DNA of 51,678 nucleotides, taken from NCBI GenBank assembly GCA_937927435.1, contig CALBDW010000176.1, forward strand, positions 1 to 51,678, written 5' to 3'. A program made the position numbers and the translations under genes. Positions 35,365 through 43,393 of the stretch are shown here, piece after piece. The stretch's first letter is position 1. Each line of letters starts with the position of its first letter. The DNA comes from an uncultured Bdellovibrionales bacterium (GTDB lineage Bacteria > Bdellovibrionota > Bdellovibrionia > Bdellovibrionales > JAMPXM01). Below the pieces are notes generated by a model. The model was not told the origin of the DNA, made no database searches, and saw only the letters and a list, made by a program, of their open reading frames with translations.

Positions 35365-37728
35365 TTAACGACAGAACGGAGCCGCCGGATCCTTTTCGCA
35401 AAGATAGGCTTTAATCGCCGCCTTTTCGGCTTTCACTCGTTCATTTTCAGCTTTTAAGGATTCGAGTTCAGACGCCAGGGACGCTTGACCGTCTTTCAGT
35501 GATGAGAGACGGGCATTCAGTTCTTTTATGGCCTCCACAATCGGCGCGACGAGGTTCGAATAAACCATCGACTTGTAACCTTCGCCATCGGTTTTGACGA
35601 CCTCAGGGAAAATCGGCTCAACTTCTTGAGCGATAAACCCGATTTGCGTCGCGCCTTCTTGATCCGCCTTGAATTTGAAGCTCACGCCGCGAAGTTGTAG
35701 GATCTTTTCCAGCGCGTTCTCCAACGGCCGAATATCAGTTTTCAGACGATAATCGGATGAATGCGTCCACCCCGAAGTCGTGTACTTACCGGTCGTCGAC
35801 CCATTATAAACGACCAAGCGCGCATCAGGTGCCCCCGTGCCGATCCCCACATCACCCTCGCTGGTGATACGCATCCGTTCCCCTGGGGACGTTTCTCCGA
35901 TTCCCGTCGTAAAGATTGAAAGATATGTTGGATAAGACGAGGCTGAATGATTTTCGGCAGCACGCCCAGCAATGACGACTCCTCCACCTGCCTGCCCCAC
36001 ATAGTCGCTATCTTCGAATCTAATCGTGCTAAAACGCATTTCACCGATCGGATCATTTTGCCGTAGATATTCGGGCTCCGTAAGGGTGCCCCGCACTCGC
36101 CTGAGGTCGATAGCAGACCTACGATTGTTACTGTAAGTATACAAACGAAGCGCAGCATCCCAATGAACCGCCTCATCCGCGCTGCGCACAATATGAATGT
36201 CCCCACCAAAGATCTCCATCCCTCCGCCGGTGTGAGGAGCATCCATTTCCTTGGCATCGGTTGAAATCATCGTGCGGACATTTTGACTCTTCACCGCCAA
36301 CTTACTCGTCGACGGAGCCATCCCGATGCCGACATTGCCTTCTGACGATATCGTCATCACCGTGCTGTCGTTCGTTTTCAACAAGAGATCCGCACTGTTC
36401 CTCGTCCCGAGCTCGAGCGACCCCGTATTACCACCGTTGAGCACAACGGTGTTCGGCAAACGCTCCTCGCTCAACGTGCCAGACGCGATATTGGCTGCAT
36501 CAATGCTGATTTCCTGGCACATGAACGCATCTAAAACGGGGTTCCAAGTGAGTGTCTGCTCGGATGAACACGAAGCGCCCCCAAACTGAGGAACACCACC
36601 GGCGGTTGTCAGATCGGCGATGTTGAGGCTGCCCGGACGCCACTTTCCGGCGTCAAACTTGAGAACTTGCCCCTCGACCGGCGCGGTATCCGCGAGACCG
36701 CGCCCCTGAATTCCCGTGACCGTGAACAGTCCCCCGCTCGACAACGCAACATCGCCGCCTGGAGTAACGGCCGTCGCGACGTTCGCTCCATTACCCACGA
36801 GAATTTGTCCTGAGCTCAACACCGACGAAAGTTTTGAATGGAACTCCGACCAATCGGACGCCGACAAATAACCATCCGCGCTCGCCGTGGCCTTCGGAAT
36901 TGAAATCTGCGGACTCGTTCCTCCCGTCGAAACGAGCGGCGCCTGGACCGTAACATCTGCGACGGCACCTGTTCCGGTTCCCACCGTCTTTACTCTCGTG
37001 CCGTCGTGATATTTGAGTTCTCCCGCGACGGAATCAAACCAAATAGAGCCTTGAATCGCTCCCACTGGTTTACCGGAAACGACAGGCAGAACCGCACCGG
37101 TGTTTGATGAAGAACTCGTATAAAGCGGACTCGTTCCCGCAATCAGCGCTTTAAGGGCCGAAAGCTCCGGCTCGCTAAACAGAGTCAAACCGGGGTCACT
37201 CGGCAGTTCACTAAGGCGCAAGAGGTGTCTTGGCGTGAACCCCCCGACTTGCTTAGCTTCAATCGCCATGGGAACGAAGTTGATATTCGTAGGCGGAATC
37301 GCCTCCCACGAAGGCATCGTTTCGTCTTTAAAATAAACTTGCATCCTCCGCCCATCACTTGGATTCGGAGTGTACTCAGGCGGCCCCCCCACGCAGTCGG
37401 AAGAATCAAAAGTGAAGTGCCCACGGTTGGCGAAAACTTGATCGAGCGAGTACTTGTTCGAGAGCGAAGGGACACTATAGATCCCGTCATTGATAGTGAG
37501 TGAGAAAACCCCGTTCGAATGACGAATGTCATGCGTCTGTTCCTCTTCGTACATCACGCAATTGGCTGGATCTGGTGTGCGAATTTGAATCCGGAAACGG
37601 ACAGAGTGCCCCTCAAGTGGGGTTCCGTCAGCACGCAAAATCCGACCGTGATACGTGATACCGGAATTCATGGCGGCGAAGCCGGCCGAGCCGACGAAGA
37701 AGACGAAAGCCGTGAGAATGCGACTCAT
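35365..37728 (-). CDS. Secreted tail-fibre-like adhesin with C-terminal S74 intramolecular chaperone domain
   Basis: The 787-residue product has a Sec signal (about 1-19), an N-terminal domain beginning ITYHGRILRADGTPLEG (seen in secreted Bdellovibrio-type fibre proteins), a glycine/serine/threonine-rich beta-repeat shaft (about 200-640, with repeated VGIG and QILVGNG-type turns), then an S74 peptidase/chaperone domain from SSDYRLKTDIRPLENA (about 655) and a final coiled coil (about 735-775). The S74 domain drives trimerisation and often self-cleaves near the conserved serine. This matches the layout of the mosaic adhesive trimer (MAT) fibres of Bdellovibrio. AAAGGTGG lies 5 bases upstream of the ATG at 37728. 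Confidence 0.82.
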   Translation of the reverse strand: MSRILTAFVFFVGSAGFAAMNSGITYHGRILRADGTPLEGHSVRFRIQIRTPDPANCVMYEEEQTHDIRHSNGVFSLTINDGIYSVPSLSNKYSLDQVFANRGHFTFDSSDCVGGPPEYTPNPSDGRRMQVYFKDETMPSWEAIPPTNINFVPMAIEAKQVGGFTPRHLLRLSELPSDPGLTLFSEPELSALKALIAGTSPLYTSSSSNTGAVLPVVSGKPVGAIQGSIWFDSVAGELKYHDGTRVKTVGTGTGAVADVTVQAPLVSTGGTSPQISIPKATASADGYLSASDWSEFHSKLSSVLSSGQILVGNGANVATAVTPGGDVALSSGGLFTVTGIQGRGLADTAPVEGQVLKFDAGKWRPGSLNIADLTTAGGVPQFGGASCSSEQTLTWNPVLDAFMCQEISIDAANIASGTLSEERLPNTVVLNGGNTGSLELGTRNSADLLLKTNDSTVMTISSEGNVGIGMAPSTSKLAVKSQNVRTMISTDAKEMDAPHTGGGMEIFGGDIHIVRSADEAVHWDAALRLYTYSNNRRSAIDLRRVRGTLTEPEYLRQNDPIGEMRFSTIRFEDSDYVGQAGGGVVIAGRAAENHSASSYPTYLSIFTTGIGETSPGERMRITSEGDVGIGTGAPDARLVVYNGSTTGKYTTSGWTHSSDYRLKTDIRPLENALEKILQLRGVSFKFKADQEGATQIGFIAQEVEPIFPEVVKTDGEGYKSMVYSNLVAPIVEAIKELNARLSSLKDGQASLASELESLKAENERVKAEKAAIKAYLCEKDPAAPFCR

Positions 37729-37876
37729 CTTTACCACCTTTCAAAACCCATAAATGGGCCATGAGGGATGACTGCTTAAATCATCGAAATCCAAAGGTAT
37801 TTCGAGCCTTGTGCACGCGCTCCTCGGAAGTGAGTCACCAAAGGTCGTCTCATTTAAAATTTCGGTAAAACCCGAC

Positions 37877-37892
37877 CTATCCTTTAGGATAG
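37877..37892. promoter_or_regulatory. 16-base palindrome, possible operator
   Basis: CTATCC-TTTA-GGATAG is a 6-bp inverted repeat about 150 bases from the fibre-gene start and 170 bases from trpS. No T-run follows it, so a terminator is unlikely; a regulator binding site is possible but the protein is unknown. Confidence 0.35.
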
Positions 37893-37952
37893 ATCCCGGT
37901 ATAAGCCGCCAGTAACATCAGGGTATAAATGACGATCACTTAGATGTCTCAT

Positions 37953-37967
37953 TTTGGGCCGCCCAAA
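37953..37967. promoter_or_regulatory. 15-base palindrome, possible operator
   Basis: TTTGGGC-C-GCCCAAA has 7-bp perfect arms around one base, about 97 bases upstream of trpS. The symmetric, GC-cored form is typical of a dimeric regulator site, though chance in a GC-rich genome cannot be excluded. Confidence 0.3.
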
Positions 37968-38063
37968 CTTGCTCTCTCGTCGGATGATTCCGCCCAAGAA
38001 TTTGAACTAACTAACGTTTAGAGAGCGAACCGTTCACTCATCACAACGAAAGCGAGCCAGCTG

Positions 38064-39056
38064 GTGAAACCTATCGTTTTGACCGGAGACCGCCCGACCG
38101 GCCCCCTGCACGTCGGCCATTACGTCGGTTCACTCAAAAACCGACTGGCCCTACAGGACCAATACGAACAATATCTCCTCATTGCCGACGCCCAAGCTCT
38201 CACCGATAGCTTCGCCCATCCGGAGCATATCCGAGAAAACGTCATTCAAGTTGCGCTCGATTATCTTGCCGTCGGTTTGGACCCGAACCGCAACACGATA
38301 TGTGTCCAGTCCCGCATCCCGGAGCTTCAAGAGCTGAGTTTTTACCTCATGAACCTGGTCTCAGTTTCACGCTTGCAAAGAAACCCGACGATCAAAGAGG
38401 AAATCAAACAGAAAGCGATGGGCGCGTCGGTCCCCGTCGGCTTCTTCGTCTATCCAATTAGCCAGTCCGCCGACATCCTCGCCTTTCACGCCGATGTCGT
38501 GCCCGTCGGTGAAGACCAAAAACCGATGATCGAGCAGACTAACGAAATCGCGCGGAAGTTCAATTCCGTTTATGGCGTACAATGCTTTAAGGAAGTTCGC
38601 GCCCTTATTGGTGATGTGGGCCGCTTACCCGGCATCGACGGCAAAACGAAAATGAGCAAATCGCTCGGAAATGCGATCTTTCTCAGCGACTCAACCGATG
38701 AAATCCGCCGCAAAGTGAACCTCATGTTCACCGATCCCGGTCATCTGCGCGTCAGCGATCCGGGAAAGGTCGAAGGCAACGTCGTCTTCATGTTTCTCGA
38801 TTTCTTCGATCCTGACAAAGAGCACCTCGAAGAATTGAAGGCCCACTACCGCCGCGGCGGTTTGGGAGATTCAACCGTCAAGAAACGCCTTTTCGAAATT
38901 CTTGAAAACCTGATCGCACCCGTCCGCGCCCGGCGCAGAGCGTATGAAAAAGACCTTGCCTACGTCCGTGAAATTCTCGGCGTGGGAACCGAAAAAGCGA
39001 GAACCGCGGCCGCAGCCAAAGTGAAAGAAGCCAAAGAAGCTATGAAGCTTTTCTGA
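38064..39056 (+). CDS. trpS: Tryptophan-tRNA ligase
   Basis: Class I aminoacyl-tRNA synthetase that charges tRNA-Trp. The 330-residue product has the HIGH-type motif in [10 protein letters not shown] (11-20) and KMSKS at 196-200, with family-typical blocks such as ADAQALTD and [12 protein letters not shown]. The start is a GTG at 38064 with only weak upstream ribosome-binding sequence, so initiation may be poor or the 5' leader structured. A hairpin terminator follows at 39069-39093. Confidence 0.96.
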   Translation: MKPIVLTGDRPTGPLHVGHYVGSLKNRLALQDQYEQYLLIADAQALTDSFAHPEHIRENVIQVALDYLAVGLDPNRNTICVQSRIPELQELSFYLMNLVSVSRLQRNPTIKEEIKQKAMGASVPVGFFVYPISQSADILAFHADVVPVGEDQKPMIEQTNEIARKFNSVYGVQCFKEVRALIGDVGRLPGIDGKTKMSKSLGNAIFLSDSTDEIRRKVNLMFTDPGHLRVSDPGKVEGNVVFMFLDFFDPDKEHLEELKAHYRRGGLGDSTVKKRLFEILENLIAPVRARRRAYEKDLAYVREILGVGTEKARTAAAAKVKEAKEAMKLF

Positions 39057-39068
39057 GAAGAAACACAA

Positions 39069-39097
39069 AAGGCGCCGAAACACCCGGCGCCTTCTTC
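39069..39097. terminator. Bidirectional terminator between trpS and top6A
   Basis: AAGGCGCCG (39069-39077) pairs with CGGCGCCTT (39085-39093) around a 7-base loop, with CTTCT after it and an A-rich stretch before it. It can serve trpS on the plus strand and top6A on the minus strand, whose stop is at 39118. Confidence 0.8.
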
Positions 39098-39117
39098 TGG
39101 ATTCCGGATTTAAGCGA

Positions 39118-40281
39118 TCAGATGTAGTTCCCGTTTTTGATCTTTTCGACCAGGATTTTCTCCATGATCTGCGGATCTTTAGGATCGACCGAGAAATACG
39201 CTTGCTGTTCACAACGTTTTTTATTCTTGATCAGCCACTCAAGAACGCCAGCCAAACGTTTGTTCCGTTTGTCTTGGAAGAACGGATCGTTGGAGAGCGC
39301 GTCTTTCGCTTTCTTCAGCGCCCGCGCTTCGGCCGGATCTTTTTCGTTCACGTTGTAGCAGAAGAGATCGTATTTCTTCACGTCTTCGGGCAAAACGCCG
39401 AGGAAGTGGACTTCCGGCGCCGAAAAGTCTGCGTTACGGATCAGCGACGACGCCGAACCGGCTTTGAGCGTCCGATAGATGTTCTGAAGCGTGTACGCAT
39501 CAAGGTCTCCAAAGAAGAACATCGGGACTTTGAGCTGCTGCTGGATCAACCGGCACCAACCGCGCACGCCGTTGGACGGTACGCCTTGAGCACCGATGAT
39601 GATACAATTGTGGCGTTTAGTCATGCCGTTTGCGACCAGCGTTCCCGCCGTACCTTCCGACTCAACGACCAAACAGAAGTCGATTTTCTTTTTCGCTTTC
39701 AACGACAACGCTTGCGGCTTGTTCTTCGGCTGGAACGGCGTCGTACCGAGCGTCGAAAGGTCGACGACGGCTTTCGTGCCGTCCGGCAAGGTCTCCGTGA
39801 CCACAAGCTGCTGCGAGTAGGTCTGCCCGCCACGATCGTTCGCGAAGCAGTTCAACTCTTCGCGGTAAACCTCGAGCATATCGCCGATGAAGTCGATGAT
39901 GGCATCCGACTCGTCCTGGCTCGCGAAATCCAGAGGCTTCAGCCGCGGGTTGGATTTCACTTCACCTTTGGCGATATAATAAAGCTCACGCTTCGTGTGG
40001 ACGGCATTCGTTTCAAGCTTCGTCAAAAGACGGTCGAGCATGAAAATCACACGCGCCATTTTCTGCACGCTCGAAACGTTGAGTTCCGTACGGACCTTCT
40101 TGTCACCAGGCGTGAGGTAACCGACTTTCGGATTGTAGATCGAGTTATCGAGCGTACATTTCACAGCTTCCAGCACAGGACGATTCGCCTTCTCCAGTTC
40201 GGAGAGCATCATGTCGCAGAGAAGCCGCGCTTCTTTCGGAATGTCTTTCGTCAGTTTACGGACACGAATAACCTTTTCCAT
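39118..40281 (-). CDS. top6A: DNA topoisomerase VI subunit A (Spo11-like)
   Basis: Cleaving subunit of a type IIB topoisomerase. The 387-residue product has the 5Y-CAP region with TKRELYYIAKG (catalytic tyrosine by homology Y102), and a TOPRIM domain with VVESEG (E207) and the DxD motif in FFGDLDAYTLQNIY (D259, D261). All residues needed for DNA cleavage appear intact. Topo VI is mainly archaeal and plant; bacterial cases are scattered. The ATG at 40281 lies 8 bases after the stop of the B-subunit C-terminal part, so A and B are co-transcribed with B first, as in archaea. Confidence 0.92.
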   Translation of the reverse strand: MEKVIRVRKLTKDIPKEARLLCDMMLSELEKANRPVLEAVKCTLDNSIYNPKVGYLTPGDKKVRTELNVSSVQKMARVIFMLDRLLTKLETNAVHTKRELYYIAKGEVKSNPRLKPLDFASQDESDAIIDFIGDMLEVYREELNCFANDRGGQTYSQQLVVTETLPDGTKAVVDLSTLGTTPFQPKNKPQALSLKAKKKIDFCLVVESEGTAGTLVANGMTKRHNCIIIGAQGVPSNGVRGWCRLIQQQLKVPMFFFGDLDAYTLQNIYRTLKAGSASSLIRNADFSAPEVHFLGVLPEDVKKYDLFCYNVNEKDPAEARALKKAKDALSNDPFFQDKRNKRLAGVLEWLIKNKKRCEQQAYFSVDPKDPQIMEKILVEKIKNGNYI

Positions 40282-40289
40282 GATTTCTC

Positions 40290-41471
40290 CTACTTCGCTT
40301 TAGCGGTCGTGGCCGCGCCTTTTTTCGTAGCCGTCGTGTTACGACGGGCGGGAACGGCAGCAGCCTTCGCGCGGTTCGTGCCGGCCACTTTCAAATCAGC
40401 GGCGGCGGCCGCGGCTCCTTTCGCTTTCTTGGATTTGCCCGCGGTTTCTCCGGCCGTTTCAGCCGAAGCGGCCTCGTCTTTATTTTCTTCAGTCCGCGTC
40501 TTCATCTCGTCGTCATTGAAAGACGACGCAGTGAAGAGCAGCCCGGCTTTCGCCTGTTGTTCTTTCAAAGCTTGCAGGCGAAGTTCTGCTTCGGACAGAT
40601 CGCGCTCGGCCTCTTTCGTATCGCGACCGAGAAGCTTCTTCAGCCCCTCTTCCGCCCGCTTCATGCGGGCTTCTTTCGCTCCAGTGATCCGACCGAGGTA
40701 TTCGATCAAAATCGGACCGAACTGCTCGATATGCGCGATCTTACGCTCGAGGTCCGCCTCTTTATGTTCGCGACGGATGTGGCGCGAAAGCTTCTGGCCC
40801 GCTTGCATGAGAGCACGCCGGATTTCTTCAACAAGTTCGTCCGAACTGTCGATCGTTTCTTTGGACGCGTTCTTGAACTTGATAAAAGGCGAAACCACCG
40901 AGACAGCAAAAACGTAAGGCCCGAGCGGCAATGAGTCCTTCGCTTGTTGAAGCCCGTACGCGCGCCAGTTTACGGTTTCCACCGCGCGCGTGATCGCGCA
41001 AGCCGCTTTATCAAACTGCAGCGGAACCCGGTTCGCAAAGCGAAGGAGCTGAACCGGCTCGTCGTTGGAACCGCGGTTCAAGAAACGCGCGAGCGCCACT
41101 TCGACCACGACAGGCTTAAAATCCGCGATTTTCGGCTTACGGGTGACGACCGAGAAAAAGTCGACGTCACCTAAACGCAAGATCGATTTCGCCAGCGCTT
41201 CTTCGCCGACCGTGAGCACCGAACGCGTCGACGGCGCCTGAAGCTCCGTCTTTTGGATGACTTGGAACGCCGTTTTGAATTGCTCTTCCGTCATTTTGTT
41301 GGTCGGCATCTCGAGCAAGTTCTTCGGCAAACCGTTCGCGACGAGCTCTTTGAGAGTCGCGTCCGTCACCCGCGAAAAGCCTTGTTTCAAGAACTTTCCG
41401 AACTCCATCTTCCCGTAGAGCCCGGCATGGGTCATGAACTCCCCGAGCTTCATCGTGTGCGGGTGGGGCAA
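40290..41471 (-). CDS. top6B: DNA topoisomerase VI subunit B, C-terminal part (H2TH and transducer)
   Basis: Continues the subunit-B frame directly after the in-frame TAA at 41487-41489. From LPHPHTMKLG (the PHP motif that opens the H2TH region) it runs through H2TH (about 5-75) and the transducer domain, with LLRFANRVPL, AITRAVETVNWR and VEEIRRALMQAGQKLSR, all strongly Topo VI-B like. The end is a Lys/Ala-rich low-complexity tail (about 335-393). As a separate protein it would have to start at the TTG at 41471 or an internal ATG at 41453 or 41435; none has a convincing ribosome binding site, which argues that it belongs to one gene with 41487-42191. The N-terminal GHKL domain is absent from this part. 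Confidence 0.85.
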   Translation of the reverse strand: MPHPHTMKLGEFMTHAGLYGKMEFGKFLKQGFSRVTDATLKELVANGLPKNLLEMPTNKMTEEQFKTAFQVIQKTELQAPSTRSVLTVGEEALAKSILRLGDVDFFSVVTRKPKIADFKPVVVEVALARFLNRGSNDEPVQLLRFANRVPLQFDKAACAITRAVETVNWRAYGLQQAKDSLPLGPYVFAVSVVSPFIKFKNASKETIDSSDELVEEIRRALMQAGQKLSRHIRREHKEADLERKIAHIEQFGPILIEYLGRITGAKEARMKRAEEGLKKLLGRDTKEAERDLSEAELRLQALKEQQAKAGLLFTASSFNDDEMKTRTEENKDEAASAETAGETAGKSKKAKGAAAAAADLKVAGTNRAKAAAVPARRNTTATKKGAATTAKAK

Positions 41472-41486
41472 TGTCGCGGGTGGGAT

Positions 41487-41489
41487 TTA
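41487..41489 (-). other. In-frame TAA interrupting top6B
   Basis: On the minus strand the codons read ...GAC GTC GTG CCG TAA ATC CCA CCC GCG ACA TTG CCC CAC CCG..., so both halves are in the same frame with a single stop between. One base change from GAA, AAA or CAA would restore a continuous protein of about 633 residues. Confidence 0.85.
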
Positions 41490-42191
41490 CGGCACGACGT
41501 CGCTCACGCGCTCGATCTCCACCCAATCGTTATCGAGAAGCTTATAGCGAAGCTTCAAATGTGGATTCACGAGGGTCGTTCCCTCAAGATACGTGAGCAA
41601 GCCCCCGTCGCCGTTCAGCTGGATGCGCCCGTCGATTCGGAATTCGACCCGCAGCCCGTGCGGCTTGTCCCAGTCGATCGTTTCCTTGTTCTTAACAACA
41701 CCCTTGTTCCCTTTGATGTCGACGTCGATCGTCGCACGCACAGCCTTACGCATTCTTGCGGTCTTCGAGGTGACTTTCGCACCCGTTGCGTTCGTCAGCT
41801 GGGCCCAAGTGGTCGCCGCCGAAATACCGATCCCTTGTTGCCCGCGGGTACACCGGCCTCGGCCGAATTTACTGGATGCGAGGTACTCACCGAAAACCTT
41901 CGCGAGATCATCCGGGTCAATTCCGGGGCCATTATCCTCCACGACAATCTCGACGAGATCCGCGCTCTTTGAAGAACCGGGCCCGATCTTTCTGACAGTG
42001 ACCGTAATCTCGGGCAAAATCCCGGCTTCTTCACAAGCGTCGAGAGAGTTATCGACCGCTTCTTTTAAAGTGGTCAAAACCGCCTTCGTCGGTGAAGAGA
42101 ATCCAACCTGCTGGAGGTTCTTCGCGAAATACTCAGCCGTACTACTGCTTGTTATCTGCTTCGCCACTTTCTTTATGTCCTTTTGTGTCAA
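41487..42191 (-). CDS. top6B: DNA topoisomerase VI subunit B, N-terminal GHKL ATPase part
   Basis: The 234-residue product is a full GHKL ATPase domain: STAEYFAKNLQQVGFSSP, the N-box LKEAVDNSLDACEEAG (E44, N48), DNGPGI (86-91) and RGQQGIGISAA (117-127), all typical of Topo VI-B, whose ATP-driven dimerisation controls strand passage by subunit A. It ends at TAA (41487-41489) at the end of the GHKL domain. The start is a TTG at 42191; a GTG at 42167 with AAAGGA about 10 bases upstream is a good alternative. Archaeal and plant subunit B are 500-650 residues, so this is only the first third. Confidence 0.88.
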   Translation of the reverse strand: MTQKDIKKVAKQITSSSTAEYFAKNLQQVGFSSPTKAVLTTLKEAVDNSLDACEEAGILPEITVTVRKIGPGSSKSADLVEIVVEDNGPGIDPDDLAKVFGEYLASSKFGRGRCTRGQQGIGISAATTWAQLTNATGAKVTSKTARMRKAVRATIDVDIKGNKGVVKNKETIDWDKPHGLRVEFRIDGRIQLNGDGGLLTYLEGTTLVNPHLKLRYKLLDNDWVEIERVSDVVP

Positions 42192-42484
42192 ACTCTTAAG
42201 TTAGGATTGTTGCGAGTCGTCAAAACCTACGTCTGAGGCTGATGGACTCATCAAAGCAACAAATCAATGGCTTATCAAGATATGAAGCCCGCTGAGTTTA
42301 ATAGAAGTTGGCGAAACTTGAAGGAGTTTTGCTCTCTTTGCCAAAAAGTTCGGCACAACCAAGGCGGCTATTTGTGTGTGTGAGCTTTCCCTCAAAGAAG
42401 TTTTAGCAATGCATCATTTTCTTGAAAGCCGCTCTTGAGCAAGACTAACATCCGACTCGTACCGAAAAATCAGGAGCCTGATGA
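42192..42484. other. Intergenic region between divergent top6B and the FKBP gene
   Basis: These 293 bases should hold both promoters. A 38-codon open frame (42267-42383, plus strand) lies inside with a small cysteine pattern (FCSLCQKV...LCV) but no ribosome binding site. No tRNA-like or terminator structure is seen. Confidence 0.35.
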
Positions 42485-42952
42485 ATGATGAGGTTCGCAG
42501 CTGTGATCTTCGCCGGTCTGCTCGCGCTGGCCATCGCCAACGCAAAAACTGCAGCCCGTTCGAATGAAAAAGCGAATGACCAGATCGTCTCTAAACTCCC
42601 GAAGGAAGTGAAAGAGCTGATCATCGAAGACACGATCGTAGGCCAAGGCAAGCTCGCCGTTAAAGGAAAATCGATTAAGGTTCATTATACCGGCTGGCTC
42701 TATGACCCTTCTGCCATCACCGGGCGCGGAAAACAGTTCGACACATCACAAGGCAAGGAACCATTCGTTTTCCAACTCGGAAGCGGTCAGGTAATCAAAG
42801 GGTGGGACGAAGGATTCGAGAACATGAGGGTCGGTGGGAAGCGCAAGCTGATCATTCCCGCGGAGATGGCCTATGGCCACCGCGGCGCCGGCAGTGTGAT
42901 TCCGCCGAACGCCCCGCTTATCTTCGAGGTTGAATTGCTCGACGTCTTCTAA
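42485..42952 (+). CDS. Exported FKBP-type peptidyl-prolyl cis-trans isomerase
   Basis: The 155-residue product has a signal peptide (about 1-20) and one FKBP domain (about 45-155) containing VHYTGWLYD, the [29 protein letters not shown] stretch over about 97-122 and [19 protein letters not shown] near the C-terminus. It should act as a prolyl isomerase/chaperone in the envelope. AGGAG lies 8 bases upstream of the ATG at 42485. It is divergent from top6B and followed convergently by a secreted unknown. Confidence 0.92.
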   Translation: MMRFAAVIFAGLLALAIANAKTAARSNEKANDQIVSKLPKEVKELIIEDTIVGQGKLAVKGKSIKVHYTGWLYDPSAITGRGKQFDTSQGKEPFVFQLGSGQVIKGWDEGFENMRVGGKRKLIIPAEMAYGHRGAGSVIPPNAPLIFEVELLDVF

Positions 42953-42961
42953 AAGACTCGA

Positions 42962-43393
42962 TCAGTACTTACGGTCGTGAATGATAAGGGTCCCGAAGCT
43001 TTCCCAGGCCTGCCATTCAACGAGGGCTTCAGCTCGGGGGCCCTCAGCGACGCAGTGGTATTTCAAACGTTCACCCGTGTTATGCCGATAAAGTTCCCAC
43101 TCCAAAGTGGTCACCGGAACAGGCGTCCGTTGTGTGTTTTTATGCTTGAATAAAATCCAGAGACGCTCATAGCGGCTGAGCAGCGCCGGGGCGGCCGGAA
43201 AAGTCATCCAGCAACCACCCCGCTGAGCTTCGGCCAACGAAACGATCTGACCGTCTTTAAACGCGAGAATGTGGGAGTTAACTCCATTCCGCTCGGCTGA
43301 CTGCAGGTCTTTCAGAACCCACAATTCAGGGGCCGCGTGCGCTTTCGAAAACGTCAACAAGATAAACGAAAGGATCGCAAACTTGATTCGCAT
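42962..43393 (-). CDS. Secreted protein of unknown function
   Basis: The 143-residue product starts at the ATG at 43393, with AAGGAG 9 bases upstream, and has a signal peptide (MRIKFAILSFILLTFSKAHA, about 1-20). The mature part has two cysteines (near residues 62 and 113), many tryptophans and charged residues, and no recognised family. The start codon overlaps the stop of the HNH nuclease gene upstream (TGATG), so they are translationally linked, which is unexpected for a nuclease and an exported protein. Confidence 0.68.
   Translation of the reverse strand: MRIKFAILSFILLTFSKAHAAPELWVLKDLQSAERNGVNSHILAFKDGQIVSLAEAQRGGCWMTFPAAPALLSRYERLWILFKHKNTQRTPVPVTTLEWELYRHNTGERLKYHCVAEGPRAEALVEWQAWESFGTLIIHDRKY

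Larger units (their letters stand above)
37729..38063. other. Intergenic region between the divergent fibre gene and trpS
   Basis: These 335 bases hold no convincing gene. They should carry the promoters of the fibre gene (minus) and trpS (plus). Two palindromes stand out: CTATCCTTTAGGATAG at 37877-37892 and TTTGGGCCGCCCAAA at 37953-37967. A shorter hairpin (CCCAT/ATGGG, 37747-37758) lies in the fibre-gene leader. No sigma-70 pair of good quality was found. Confidence 0.45.

Noticed and set aside
39202..40917. A 571-codon plus-strand open frame opposite top6A and top6B
   Set aside because: It is antisense to two well-supported topoisomerase genes, has arginine/phenylalanine-rich low-quality sequence and no recognisable domain; long antisense frames are expected here from codon bias.
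41487..41489. Selenocysteine or pyrrolysine insertion at the top6B stop
   Set aside because: The codon is TAA, not TGA or TAG, and no recoding hairpin is visible nearby.
42192..42484. tRNA or small structured RNA in the gap between top6B and the FKBP gene
   Set aside because: No cloverleaf, CCA end or strong paired structure could be found.
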